Assembly: GCF_033568475.1 (NCBI RefSeq)
Contig: NC_133121.1
Coordinates: 7,192,001-7,256,000, forward strand
Reading direction: 5' to 3'
Source of the DNA: Henckelia pumila
Lineage: Eukaryota; Streptophyta; Magnoliopsida; Lamiales; Gesneriaceae
Length of the DNA stretch: 64,000 bases
In this document: in pieces, positions 24,699 through 36,273 of the stretch
How positions within the stretch are numbered: the stretch's first letter is position 1
How the letters are laid out: each line of letters starts with the position of its first letter
Program-made: the position numbers and the translations under genes
The notes under the pieces: model-generated
What the model was told of the DNA's origin: nothing
The model's input: only the letters and a program-made list of their open reading frames with translations
Database searches by the model: none

Positions 24699-25903
24699 GT
24701 GTACATAAAAATAAGAGTAAAACTCTATTTTTAAAATTTTCAAGTAACGCTTATTCATGTTGGTAATACCATCTCCGTCCCAAAAATATATTTTATTTGT
24801 TTTCCACAAAAATTATGAAAATCCTAAGAAAAACAAAATGTACAAACAACTACCTATGGCTATTTTCTCCCTATGTAATTGATTCAGCATGTTTTTTTAA
24901 AGCTTAGTTCATAGGAATATCTTAGTAAAAAAACAAGACAAAGTGTTGCTAAATCTAAATATAGAAACAAAATTATATATTTAAAAAAAAACCTATATAA
25001 CTGAGAGGGAAGAAAACAACAGCTCCAATAGGGATTAAAAACATGAACAAGGCTTGTGACCTTCCAAGAAAGTGCAAACTCATTAGAAAAAAACTAATGA
25101 TAAATATGGCAGCTGTCATATTCATAATTAATTTTCCTTTGTTAAAAGTGCAGCCAGGCAACACTTTACTTCAAAACAAAGATTGTGTCCTCTAGGGCCA
25201 ACAGGTTCAAGACCCCAGTCAATGCCTATTATTGACACCCAATTTACAGCTTGCATGGGATGTTTTCCTATAAAATATTCCATGGATTTCCTGCCCCATA
25301 TACACCCCTTTTTTTTTACTTTACATATTTTTTGTTCATTTTGAATGGCACACATCTTGTTTACACTATGATTAAATGGTACATCATTTCTCCATGATAT
25401 ATAAGATTAAACGGAAGAATGCGAGATTAGATATCATGTTTAACAGAAAAGATAAGACATCACACATCAATAGTAGTCGACTTAGTCTATGTCACACTGA
25501 GTGTTCTAAAATTAAAACTTAGTGATGGACGTCCGTCTTATTAAAAAACAGCCAAATACAAATAGACTCACCGATAAAATGCTGGTATTATGATTTATGT
25601 TAGGTAGAGTTATGTCGAGGTAATCGAACATCACCTAACAATTACTTACTAGATTGTTAGTGTGGACAAATGATTTTACTCACATTATGCATGTAAACAC
25701 ATGTACTTACCCCAAAATCCATTTGCCTTGGCGTGGATGCATTTGGCAAGAATCACCCCTTAGACAAGATGACTCATATACTTGACACTTAGGCACCAGT
25801 GGCAATTTTTCAATTGAATATGGATTTCAATTTTCGATACACGCACAGGTAATATCTACATTTTTTATTCAGATTAGTTCAACTCCGAATCTTAAACTGG
25901 CGC

Positions 25904-25911
25904 TATAAATA
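25904..25911 (+). promoter_or_regulatory. Candidate TATA box of the GASA gene
   Basis: TATAAATA in the context GGCGCTATAAATACCGC. A second TATATAGG lies at about 25928. Either places the transcription start near 25935-25960, upstream of the MITE at 25979, so the MITE would be transcribed as 5'UTR. Inference from sequence only. Confidence 0.5.
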
Positions 25912-25978
25912 CCGCATGAGTCTCACTATATAGGCCACCCACCTCAGCCTCTAAGAAAAGAAAATCAAGAATAATTAA

Positions 25979-26291
25979 GGGAAAATTGCTTTTTTGGTCC
26001 TGTATGTTTGTCACTTTGCGATTTTGGTCCTTTATATTTTCAGATTGCAGTTTTAGTCCGCTATCTTTATTTTTTTGGCAATTTTAGTCCTTTTTCCGAT
26101 GTGGCGCTGACGTGGCACCAATTCAATGCTGATGTGGAGCTGACGTGTACAGTGCCACGTCAGCATTTTCGAAGAAAAAGGACCGAAATTGCCAAAAATC
26201 GAAACATACAGGACTAAAACTGAAATGTGAAAACATAAAGGACCAAAATCGCAAAGTGACAAACATACAGGACTAAATTTGCAATTTTCCC
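25979..26291. mobile_element. Mutator-type hairpin MITE in GASA 5'UTR
   Basis: 313 bp flanked by AATAATTAA at 25970-25978 and 26292-26300, a 9-bp duplication as made by Mutator-like transposases. The inverted arms are about 118 bp and nearly perfect: each begins GGGAAAATTGC and carries TTTTGGTCCT and TTAGTCCTGTATG-type motifs with CACTTTGCGATTTTGG between. The centre (GACGTGGCAC / GTGCCACGTC) is also palindromic, so RNA across it would fold into one long hairpin. It ends 43 bp before the GASA start codon. Confidence 0.9.
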
Positions 26292-26333
26292 AATAATTAA
26301 AACCCAACTTCAGTTCCTAAGCTTATACTAATA

Positions 26334-26786
26334 ATGAAGCTTCTCTTCTTCACTTGGCTTCTAGTTTCACTGCTTCTGAGCTCTTCTTTTCTCGCGGACG
26401 CCGTGCTCGCCCCGTCTCCAATGCCAGGTAGTAACCTTTTTGCCTCCAAATATATCTCGTTCAAATCTAGTGAAACACTAGGTGTTACATTTTTTTTATT
26501 ACATTGTCATTGATATAGAATCGTATGAAATACCTGGTGTTCTTACATGCACGAGTAGAAATTAAACGAGTGATGTTCGTTTTCTTGTTCAGCCGCAGGA
26601 TCATGTAATGCAAAGTGCGATACAAGGTGTGGGAAAGCAGGAAACTACAAGAACTGCTTTAAGAACTGCTGCATATGCTGCAACAAGTGCAACGGCTGTG
26701 TCCCGTCGGGGACGTACGGGAACAAGTCGGAATGCCCGTGTTACAGAGACATGCTCAACTCCAAGGGCACATCAAAGTGTCCTTGA
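26334..26786 (+). CDS. GASA/snakin cysteine-rich secreted peptide
   Basis: Gibberellin-regulated, often antimicrobial, apoplastic peptide. Exon 1 is 26334-26427 and exon 2 is 26593-26786 (GT-AG, phase 1), giving 95 residues. A signal peptide covers about 1-26 ([22 protein letters not shown]). The C-terminal 60 residues form the GASA domain: [15 protein letters not shown], then a Cys cluster, [19 protein letters not shown] and the terminal KGTSKCP. The family has 12 Cys; I count 13, because the cluster reads NCCICC where snakin-1 (from memory) has YCGICC. An odd Cys could stay free or make dimers. The start is the first ATG after the MITE at 25979-26291 and begins a clean signal peptide. Confidence 0.93.
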
Positions 26787-27534
26787 TCAAGTTACATCTG
26801 CATTTGATCATTCGCTTAATTCAATGTTGTTGCGAAAAAAGGATTCACAATAAACTTGTGGAAAACATGCATGTATGTCTTTATTTCAAATTCTTATTGT
26901 GTGTGTTGTGTTATGTATCAGTAACAATCCCAAGTCACGGTTAATAAAAGGTTCTCAGATTGATTCTTCGCACAATGATCAAGTACTGAAGCATCAATTA
27001 CATATATAAATTATATTCTAGAAAAATAAATAACTTGATCTACCTCACTTATAAAAGATTTATGCTTCAACCTGCACCTTGAAACTGGCTTAAGCAGCCT
27101 AATGCTGATGATATAGGAAAAGAGTTGTATGACCATAAAAAGAAAGAAAAAAGTTAGCAGAGAGACGTACAACCAAGTTCATATATGGACAACACAAAAC
27201 TTGTCATTTTCTCAGCTAACACCTCGCGATGAAAAATACTAATTATCTACGTACACAAAAACAAAAAATTAAGGTTTAATATTGTAATAGTTAATTATAA
27301 TATAAACAATCAATAATTAACAAGTACTCCATGAGCTATCAAAACACCCGTAAACAATAAAAAATAATTAAAATATTATGATCCTGTTAATAAAAATCGT
27401 ATGCAGAGAACAATATTTTCACATATTAATATACTTTCCTGATAGTACTATGGCTATGGCCTTACCATCCACTTGACCAGGAATTAATTACAAAATGGTT
27501 ACTGGGCAGAAGGGGGTAAAACATTACAAATTCA

Positions 27535-27592
<58 letters not shown>

Positions 27593-27830
27593 GGGTAACA
27601 CCAAATAAGAGAAGCTCAGTCCAGCCCCTTCTTGTGGTTCGTACAACATTTCAGATAATTACAAGCAAAACTGATTGTTCACTACTCTATCCGCAAAATC
27701 ATTACACTCCAATGCCTGCAGTAGTGCACAACTAATACAGAAATTATACAGAAAATATCAAGAAAAAATCGTGCCAATAATTTCTTTTTTAAAAAAAATA
27801 TGCCGATGAATATGATCGATATGCGCCAAA
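26787..27830. other. Intergenic between GASA and ABCF4 3' ends
   Basis: Contains an AATAAA at 26943-26948, a plausible GASA polyadenylation signal, and a (TA)n microsatellite at 27538-27592. No gene seen. Confidence 0.55.
27538..27592. repeat. (TA)n microsatellite
   Basis: About 55 bp of alternating TA with one GT interruption, about 240 bp beyond the ABCF4 stop codon. Confidence 0.95.
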
Positions 27831-29978
27831 TTAATCATCAACCTCTGCTCTGATTTCCTTGATAAGTTCCTCCTTGTACTCCTCAAACGTGCCTGGGAAA
27901 AACTCAACAGTTCCATTCTCCACCACCCATATTTCACTTCTTTCTTCATCTTCACAAACACGTGATATAAGCCGAGAGTCGTGACTGACTAGGACAACAC
28001 CACCAGTGAACTCATCGAGTGCATCTGCTAATGCATCAATGCTTTGCATATCCAAATGATTAGTTGGCTCGTCTAAAAGCAGAATATGCGGCTTAGACAT
28101 GGATATGGAAGTGAAAACCACACGGGCTTTCTGCCCTCCAGATAGTTTAACAATCGGGGTTAGATGGTTGTGGCTGGGAAGTCCAAACTTTCCAAGCTTC
28201 GCACGAACTGCCTCCTGTTTGCTGAGTCCCTCTTGATCCGGATGAAGGCGAAGAAGATATTGAACTGGGGTTTCATCCATTGTCAAGAGATCCACAAAAT
28301 GCTGGGAGTACCGACCAATCCTCAATTTTTGACTCCTCCTTGCTTCACCTGTTGTTGGAACCAAATCCCCAGCAAGAAGGTTGAGCAAGGTAGATTTCCC
28401 AGCTCCATTGGGCCCTACAATTGCCACACGAGTCCCCATATCAATACCAACATCCACATTAGAGAGCTTGAAATCTTCTCGATTTGGATAGCTGAAAGTG
28501 ACTTCAATCAGCTGCAACAGTGGCGGTGTCAGCTCTGTGGGTTCCGGAAAATGAAACTCCACAGTGTAATCTCTCCATTTCTGAGGGGCCTCAGGAAGAG
28601 GCTCATCTTCGTCAATCTTGCTTTTACCCTTGTTCTTAGAAGCTTCCTTGGAAGCAGCAAATTTGGCTTTATCTTTTACCTTTTCTCGCTGAGTCCGACT
28701 CCCAGATCTCTTGGCAGCTTTTACCTGCTTGTCATAAATCTCAAACTTCTTGTTAACCTCTTTGCGACGCTGTTCATAACCACTTTCAAAAGCATCAAAA
28801 TTTCCACGATAAAAGTGGAGTTTCAAGTCATGGAGATGAATGATTTCACTGCAAACTGTATTCAGAAAATCTCGATCGTGCGAAACAACAATGAGAGTTT
28901 TCTTCCACCTGCACAGGTATTCTTCCAACCACAGAACAGCCCTAAGGTCAAGATGGTTGGTGGGTTCATCCAAGAGCAGCAGAGTAGGCTGAACAAAAAG
29001 TGCCCTGGCCAAAGAAATTCTCATCCTCCAACCACCACTAAAAGAACGTGTAGGACGGCCTTGCATATTTTTAGTAAAACCCAACCCAGCTAAAATTTTA
29101 GAAGCCTGAGCCTCAGCAGCATCTGAGCCCATAAGTTGCAACTTCTCATACAACTCAGCAAGCTTCTCCCCCACATCTGCCCCATCAAACTCATCATCTT
29201 CATTCTCACCAGTGGATGCAGCAGATGCATTCAAATATGCAACCTCTTCCCTAATTTTGATAAGTTCTTCATTGGCTGAAACAACTGCTTCAAGGGCTGT
29301 TTTATCATCACCAGCGACTTCTTGTTCAACCAAAAGTACATCAATATTTTTGGGTACAGGTATTTTTCTCCAAGCAAGAAGCTTCAAGAGAGTAGATTTA
29401 CCCTTTCCGTTGGGTCCAACCAGACCATACCTCTTCCCATGTGAAATCTTCACCGACGTATTCTTCAAAAGTTCTTTCCCACGAGCAGCCACAGAGAAGT
29501 TATCAATGGTTATATCTTTGACATTGGCGTCTGCATCATCATCACCATCAAGTACAGAAGCTCGACTGCCAATCACGACAGTAAAAGCATCATGGTCATC
29601 CTTGAGGGCCTCATGTTTAGCAAATTCAGCAGCCTGAGCAGCAATCATGTCCTTCTTTTCTCGTTTCTTCAACTCTTTTTCACCGACAGTAATATCAAGA
29701 GTCTTTGTAGAACTTCTATTTTGTCTACTTGGCTGTAGCTCCAACTGCTCCCCATCATCTTCCTCCTCCGAGGAAGGAAGATCAATGTCATCAGTGTAAG
29801 ATGAAACCTTTGGACCTGCCTTTGGTTTGGGCTTAGTAGATGTCAAGCTTGGTCCTTTCTTTGGTTTTTCAGGTTTTGAGTCCATACTCGCAAGCATTGC
29901 AGAAACAGATAACTTCTCTTTACCACTCGGCTTAGCCTTTGTATTAACACCACCCTCGTCTGGTTTCTTCCTTACCAT
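27831..29978 (-). CDS. ABCF4: ABC transporter F family protein 4 (GCN4-type)
   Basis: Soluble twin-ATPase related to yeast Gcn20/ARB1; acts with ribosomes and translation control rather than as a transporter. One coding exon gives 715 residues (Arabidopsis ABCF4 is about 720). A Lys/acidic-rich N-terminus (1-150) precedes ABC1 with Walker A GPNGKGKST (188-196), signature SGGWR (314-318) and Walker B LLLLDEP (333-339). ABC2 has GPNGAGKST (522-530), LSGGQ (612-616) and ILLLDEP (632-638). There are no membrane segments. I chose ATG 29978 (MVRKKPDE): an acceptor (TATCAG) lies just 5' of it, so an upstream in-frame extension to about 30044 is intron. It lies in the same orientation as the NRAMP gene, about 2.2 kb away. 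Confidence 0.95.
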   Translation of the reverse strand: MVRKKPDEGGVNTKAKPSGKEKLSVSAMLASMDSKPEKPKKGPSLTSTKPKPKAGPKVSSYTDDIDLPSSEEEDDGEQLELQPSRQNRSSTKTLDITVGEKELKKREKKDMIAAQAAEFAKHEALKDDHDAFTVVIGSRASVLDGDDDADANVKDITIDNFSVAARGKELLKNTSVKISHGKRYGLVGPNGKGKSTLLKLLAWRKIPVPKNIDVLLVEQEVAGDDKTALEAVVSANEELIKIREEVAYLNASAASTGENEDDEFDGADVGEKLAELYEKLQLMGSDAAEAQASKILAGLGFTKNMQGRPTRSFSGGWRMRISLARALFVQPTLLLLDEPTNHLDLRAVLWLEEYLCRWKKTLIVVSHDRDFLNTVCSEIIHLHDLKLHFYRGNFDAFESGYEQRRKEVNKKFEIYDKQVKAAKRSGSRTQREKVKDKAKFAASKEASKNKGKSKIDEDEPLPEAPQKWRDYTVEFHFPEPTELTPPLLQLIEVTFSYPNREDFKLSNVDVGIDMGTRVAIVGPNGAGKSTLLNLLAGDLVPTTGEARRSQKLRIGRYSQHFVDLLTMDETPVQYLLRLHPDQEGLSKQEAVRAKLGKFGLPSHNHLTPIVKLSGGQKARVVFTSISMSKPHILLLDEPTNHLDMQSIDALADALDEFTGGVVLVSHDSRLISRVCEDEERSEIWVVENGTVEFFPGTFEEYKEELIKEIRAEVDD

Positions 29979-29986
29979 GTTCAAAT

Positions 29987-30576
29987 CTGATAGTTCATAT
30001 ATAAAATTTGATGATGACCTCGAATTAGTCTGATCCAATGACACAGACGAACAATACGAAGCACTTAACGTGAGTACTGATTATTGTCATAAAAAAGTTA
30101 ACCATTCAATTTGATTTAATGTTTGATACAACATACCGGAAATGACCAAAATGGAAATTATATAGTCTCCATATCAAATATAACGTACCGACCAAGCTCT
30201 AGTAAGAAAAGAAAAAGGGAAAAAGAAAGCACGCAAAATTTCAAAAAACAAACAAGGTTCTAACCATAACTAGCCATGTGTCCGTTAAGCCTACCTAATT
30301 CACACTTGCGACCATAAAATCGAATCATGAGGCAACATCCATCAGAACTAGCAACAAGAATTAAATCAAGAAAAACTCACCAGTCAAAAATAAGACTCCG
30401 CAAGGACCCCCTTAACGCCAAAATCGTCAGATGGTAGGTATAAATCAAATCTGCAACGAATTAACAAATTATTCCAAAGATCAGTAGGTACTAATACAAA
30501 TTCACATGACTTCAATATAAAGATTAAAAACATAAATTCAAAGTGACACGAAATTCGTAAGACTAACAAAAATTAC
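29987..30576 (-). other. Probable 5'UTR intron of ABCF4
   Basis: On the minus strand a donor (CCGGCG, then GTAATT) sits at 30576 and an acceptor (AACTATCAG, then ATTTGAACATG) ends at 29987. This would join a 5'UTR exon (from about 30650 to 30577) to the start codon. A 5'UTR intron next to a housekeeping gene start is common in plants. Inferred from splice motifs and from where family homology begins. Confidence 0.6.
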
Positions 30577-30649
30577 CGCCGGAAGAAGAAATTGCCACAT
30601 TATGTCGCCAGCTACGTTGTTGATAATAGAGTTTCGTTGAATTTGAGGG

Positions 30650-32824
30650 ACAATTAGATATTAACCTCCCTTTCCAATTTCTTTTGATTTTTGACCTTAC
30701 TTTAATATTTGAAAATTAAAGTCCATTTAGAAATCTAATAATAATTTCCCAAAATAGGCCTGACCCATAAATCCCAATTACACTAACTCAAAATCTTAAT
30801 TTTTTTCCTCCGGTCGCACCTTCCTACCATTCTTCCCTCCTACTCTAATATTTTAGATTTCCTGTCTGTTTAGATTTGTTTATTGTAAATATTGATTATT
30901 TTTATACACTTATCTAAACCAAATATCCAGGGTAGCAATAGGTCAAATGCGAACCAACCGAACCGAAATTAACAAAATTGAACCGACCGATTTTTTTTCA
31001 GGCCAACCGAACCCCAACAGAACCGATGGAATTTCTCTCCCGAAACTGACTAAACCGACTATTAAAAATCTGTTATTAATAACAGAAAACAAGCATTCTT
31101 TTGGTTATTTATGTTGCATAATATGATCAACAATAATAATCTAGCACATGTGCATATATAATAACAAAAATAAAAAAAAAAACCAAGAGAATTTGCAATA
31201 TTCATATCATAAAATCCGTTCCACGCACAATTATAAGATATTTTTCTAACAATTAATTTTGTTGTATCAGATACAATCTGTTAACCGATCAAGCCCACTA
31301 GAATTAAATGATCGAACTGGATCATTTTCCATTGAACTTCATGGCCGCCGATAAATTAGTATAAAACTAAAAAAATTAATAAAATTTCCAAATAAATGAG
31401 TAGAAAACACAAAATTGAATAAAAGCTCCAATAAACCGATCAGTATATGAATTCATTTTCGCAAATAAACATGAGAAAAGAAACGAGAATCAAAATATTT
31501 TTTTAAAAAAATTTACCTCCCAGAATCGAGTTCTCTTCCGTTGGTTTGAGAATTGTGTCGTTAGGGTTTAGTGCAGCGTGAAGAGAAATCAGAACCACCT
31601 GAGACGACACAACGATGAAGATGAAGTTTGGTGTTAGGGCATCAGATCGGTTTACTTGTCGGTTTAAGAAATAGGACCGCGATAAGATTGGGTATTTGAG
31701 CTTTGTTTGAAGCCCAACAAATAAAAAGTAATAATCGAAAGAGGCCCAATAATAATTTATTTGTAGTATTTAGTCCGATAAGAAATTATTGTATATAAAT
31801 CGAATTAGACTTATCACATTGTAATTATTAGAGCACAAATGCACGTGTTTGTACAGTTACAATAATTATTTAAACATGATAATTTTTTTATTTTTAAATT
31901 TAATAAATTTTAGCAGTATTTTTTTTATTAAGAGTGACCTAACCATTTAAAAATTTAGAGGTATAGATATGAATTTAAAAAATATTTAAATAATTTTAAA
32001 AAAATTGAAAAGTGGATAATGTTATACCAAAAGTAATTACTCTAAAGTCTAGTGGTTTCCAATATAATATATAAGTATAGATACTAACAACATTATCAAC
32101 CAATTCTTGACTAATCAAACTGATTTTTCAATTTAATTCTATCCACAAAAAGAACAGCACTCTACTCTTAATAGAATTGAAATTATCGTAGCCCCTTTCA
32201 AACAAACAAACTTTTGTCGTACCCAATAAGAGCTATATCATGTTTCGATAAACATATGACAATTTCAATTCCAATTCCAAGTTTTTGTGCACACATATTT
32301 TGTTTCCTACGACTTCCACAATATAACTTCCAAACTTGGCACAAATTTATAAATAACCCTAAACTGTGACTGAAACCCAAACTCTCCTTGCTGAACCCAC
32401 GTTGGCTCGCGTTGAATTTTGTTCCGTTTTATTTCACACCTTCAGAATCATAACAACATATATCCGGATACGTCCAGTATCTGCAAATGCTTAAAAAATT
32501 AAATTATGAATTTTTCTTTACAAAATCTAGACTTTTTTAAAAAAATATATAAGTAATCATTTTTTTAAGCATTTGCATACAGTAACTCTCGTTAGTTTCT
32601 TGATATATACCTGCATTCAACTCACCTTATCTACACATATTCAGACCTTAACAAGGAGCATATACTAAATATCTTTTAGGCTATATCCCCCGCAGCACGC
32701 ACTCCGTCTCCCTATGCAAACGCAAACATGATCATGTATGTGAAAACCCGATCAAAACGGCTACAATTTTCACCACTAGAATCTGGCAGAGTCGACTAAG
32801 ATGGCAGGCGCCGGTGCTGATGGA
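30650..32824. other. Intergenic between ABCF4 and NRAMP
   Basis: About 30930-31660 has repeated ACCGAACCGA / CCGACCG motifs and on the far side ATCGGTTTACTTGTCGG, the look of a decayed hAT-type element. No open frame with family resemblance. The last 300 bp may be NRAMP 3'UTR. Confidence 0.45.
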
Positions 32825-35018
32825 TCAAATGCAAGAACCAGTAGTCGATTTCTTGGTTTTTCGAATCAAACTAGGAAACGTAGTCCCCCTTCCGACAAGA
32901 TACAAGATGAAACAACTATATGCAACTGCAAACACAGATACCACAGGAGTCAAGAAACTTCCGCCTCCCTTGGATGAGAAAAAATCCACCAAAAGATAGC
33001 TGTTGATCACCATCACCAATCCAGCTACACACCATGATGCTATCTACAAACAGAATCGTCTAAATTATCACGTTTTCGCCATCTAATTGGATTTCGTATC
33101 ATTGAGATTATCATTATATCTTGAATAAAGTTTTATTGCGAGGACACATGTCCAAACAGATTTATCCTGATGCATTGGTACCTGAAGAGCAGTGCCGATT
33201 CGGAAAACGCCCATGATTTCATCTTTTGACACAAGACAAAGGAGGGGGATAAGAGCAAAAGGGATCTGAATCGCCTGAAGCACGTTAAGCCATTCGTTCA
33301 AGACATCCAACGAATCCTCAGACGTATCAAAAACCAGAGCGACGACGAGCGTAGGGAAGATAGCACAGCTTCTTGTTATGAGGGCTCTTAGCCATTTTTT
33401 CAACCTCATGTTCAAAAATCCTCCCATAATGAACTGCCCGGCGTAGGTACCGGTCATGGTGCTACTCTGGCCAGAAGCTAGTAAACCAATAGCCCAAATG
33501 TATGCTATTGGGAAAGATCCACCATACTTTTCTTGCAGATACTGCCCTGCATTTCCAAGGCCTATACTGTTGGCCTCCCGTGTACCGTAAAACGCCTTGG
33601 CGAAAACCGAGGTAACTAGCAGATTTATGACGAAAGAGATGGTGAGGGCAGCAACAGATTCGATTGAAAAGTAAGTGAGAGCTTCCCGAATTCGTGAAGC
33701 CTTGCGATTGTCGACTTCTCTAGACTGTACTAGTGCGGAGTGTAGGAATACATTGTGAGGCATTATGATGCAGCCCACCACTCCTACTGCTTGCTTTAAT
33801 GTGTTGGAGCTGAGCTTTGGGACCAAAACACCTATATTCTAGCAATGTTAGATAACCAAGAATCCAAAGAAAGTTGAATTTTGTAGGAAACGGCATTTTC
33901 TCACCAAGTAGAAGTTCCACACCATCAGGCTTTGTTTTGCCAAAGAGCCAAGCAAATGAGATTGCCATAGTCGCTATCAGGATAGCGAAAAGGGCCTCTA
34001 ATTTCCTCACGCCACAATGCTCCAGAAATAGAAACACGAAGCTGATCAAGAAATTAAAGAAAAGGTAAACAAAATTTAAATGGAAATGTAAATTGAGAGA
34101 AAATGATAAATATATATATATTAGTTTTCTTCATATGAAATCTCAACCCCTGCAAAAGTAGGAAAACAGAAAAAAGCTAAAGATTGAAACTTTATGTGCA
34201 CAACTTAGCATTTTCAAAGATCGGCATTTTCCTTTACCAGATGGATGAAGAATTCTATAGCATTTGATATGAAGTCTCAACCACTCTTTACATAAAAAAA
34301 CAGTCAAAACAGAGACTCTACTTACACTTCTTACCATTTTAACGTGTTGCTTTCTCTGATGAAGAATAGTAAAATACTTTAAATCCTAAATAAACAATGA
34401 CCTAAAATACATTAGGACGAAACAACTACTTCAACACAGCAATTTTACATGCTCTTACCAGTCGAGAGCAGTGATGATGACACCAACCCATATGGGGAAA
34501 AACCCACGACTCAGAATCTTGATCGCAATAGCACTACCAATGACTTCTTGAATGTCAGCCCCGATCAAGGCAAACTCAGCCATCGCCCAGAGCAAAATCC
34601 GGGCCCACTTGGGGTACTCTTCCCTGCACAGCTCCGCCAGGTGTCGGCCCGTCACCACGCCGAGTCGGGCCGCCAGAAGCTGAACCAAGAGGCCCATCGC
34701 CGTGGCCCATAACAGAAGCCATAACAGGGAGTAGCCGGCCACAGCGCCGGCCTGGAGGTCCCCTTCCAGGTTACCAGGATCCAAGAACGCTATGCTCATC
34801 AAGAATCCGGGCCCGGTGAAAAGCCACAGCTTCCGCCATGAGAACGGCGGTGTTGCGGCGGAGTACTCGTCGGGTTCGGATTCCACGTCCGCTCCGATCA
34901 CATGGATTCTTTCCGTATAGTCGTAGTCACGCTCCTCTTCGTTTCCCTCCAAGAAAACGAGAGGGTGACTTGAGAGTAATCGTTGCTGGGATTCTTCTTC
35001 TTCTTCGTGTGGATTCAT
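32825..35018 (-). CDS. NRAMP3: NRAMP metal ion transporter (NRAMP3/4 type)
   Basis: Proton-linked exporter of Fe/Mn from the vacuole in its Arabidopsis relatives. Exons 35018-34459, 34041-33905, 33831-33182 and 33043-32825 join in frame with GT-AG borders to give 521 residues (Arabidopsis NRAMP3 is 509). Family marks: [19 protein letters not shown], metal-site D80-P-G-N in TM1, M256-P-H-N in TM6, and the transport motif [18 protein letters not shown]. About 12 membrane segments are expected. The acidic N-terminus with a dileucine (EEESQQRLL) suits tonoplast sorting. Start is the ATG at 35018 (MNPHEEEEE). The second intron is only 73 bp. NRAMP2 or NRAMP4 are possible alternatives to the symbol. 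Confidence 0.93.
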
Positions 35019-36001
35019 TATGACCAAGAAGTGTCGATCGGTGAAGAAGAATGGGAGAAAATTGGAAGAGATTTTTTCTGTTCTTTGGCTACTGATTTTA
35101 GGAAAGTAGTTTGGTTCGACGAGGGAAAATATAGGAGTCGAAACCTTCAGTTATGGTCACACGAATCACAATGTTGTTTTCATATAATGCAAAAATAATG
35201 GCTATAATATTTTTTTTATAGGACCTAAATAATTTGAATTTAACCTTTTTTATCGATCATAATTTTCGATATAATTAATATGGAATCATCGCATCAATTC
35301 TTTATAGTTGGATTATATTTGACGTATTGCCGCTAAAATTTAAGCAGATAATTTGTTTAACCTAATCATGTTTTTAAATAATTTCTTTCCCTAAAATAAT
35401 AAATACTTATATATGATCTTTAAAATTTTTTTTATAGGATTGAGAGAACTAAACTGCAATAAATTTCTTTGATAGTGAATAAAATGTAAGAATATTTTAT
35501 AGGTTTAATTTAAGTTTAAACTTCGATACATTTTTAAATGTCTCGATTTAAAATTGCTTGGAAAAATGTAAAAATGTTTCGTAAAATGTTGATATGATCG
35601 TTAGGCAGTACTCGTAAAAGATTGTGGGAATTGATTAAGAAATTTAAAAGTTTCTATTTGAATACATTCCGAATATTAAATTTTAATATTGCAAAATGAA
35701 GTTATATTTCATGTTATATTATACCAATCAAACGTACATTACAAATTTACAAAATGTTATATTTCCTTTTTTTAAAAAAATAAAAATGGCATGGTATCTT
35801 CTGTCAAACAGTGTACATGCATGATATTTTGAATACAAACCGTCCAATTAAATTTATTTTTTAATCTATCAAAAAGTCGATTTAGATTTTTTAGGTTATA
35901 AAAATTAAATTTTTAAGAGAATGCAGGTATCATTTTCTCTTCTATTTTTCATTCTAATACTTTCTTATTTAGTTTCTTTTTTTTTTTTCCTGTTGGTTTA
36001 G
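35019..36001. other. NRAMP upstream region, AT-rich
   Basis: About 200 bp next to the start are less AT-rich and probably hold the promoter and 5'UTR. Beyond that I see nothing. Confidence 0.4.
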
Positions 36002-36016
36002 AATTATAATTGGTGC

Positions 36017-36258
36017 GCGGATGAGGCGTTAGCTCAATGGTTAAAACTGATGTCTCGATATCAATTGACCTCAGCTCTTAGGTTCGATTTTTGCTGATTA
36101 TTAGTAGTTTTTCTAATTTATTTATTTATTTAGGTATATTTAAAAGTTTTTTGAAATTTCTCTATACGAGATAAATAAATTTCGGGTTCAAACTCAAGTT
36201 CGGTCAGTTGTACATTATATCTTTGTAATCTGAATCAATATTGAATTTGTATTTTTAA
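36017..36258 (+). mobile_element. tRNA-derived SINE, family 2, copy 1
   Basis: Bounded by AATTATAATTGGTGC (36002-36016) and AATTATAATCGGTGC (36259-36273), a 15-bp duplication with one change. A box TTAGCTCAATGG at 36029-36040 and B box GGTTCGATTT at 36081-36090 are those of a tRNA promoter. The tail has TTCGGGTTCAAACTCAAG and TGTACATTATATC. The same family occurs at 40642-40856. Confidence 0.85.
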
Positions 36259-36273
36259 AATTATAATCGGTGC

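Larger units (their letters stand above)
22789..25969. other. Intergenic DNA with Helitron-like ends
   Basis: AT-rich and without a supported gene. Two Helitron-like 3' ends are seen (24083 on minus, 24698 on plus). From 25700 to 25969 lies the promoter of the GASA gene. Confidence 0.5.

Noticed and set aside
28164-29093. 309-codon plus-strand frame
   Set aside because: Antisense shadow of the ABCF4 gene, with no domain of its own.
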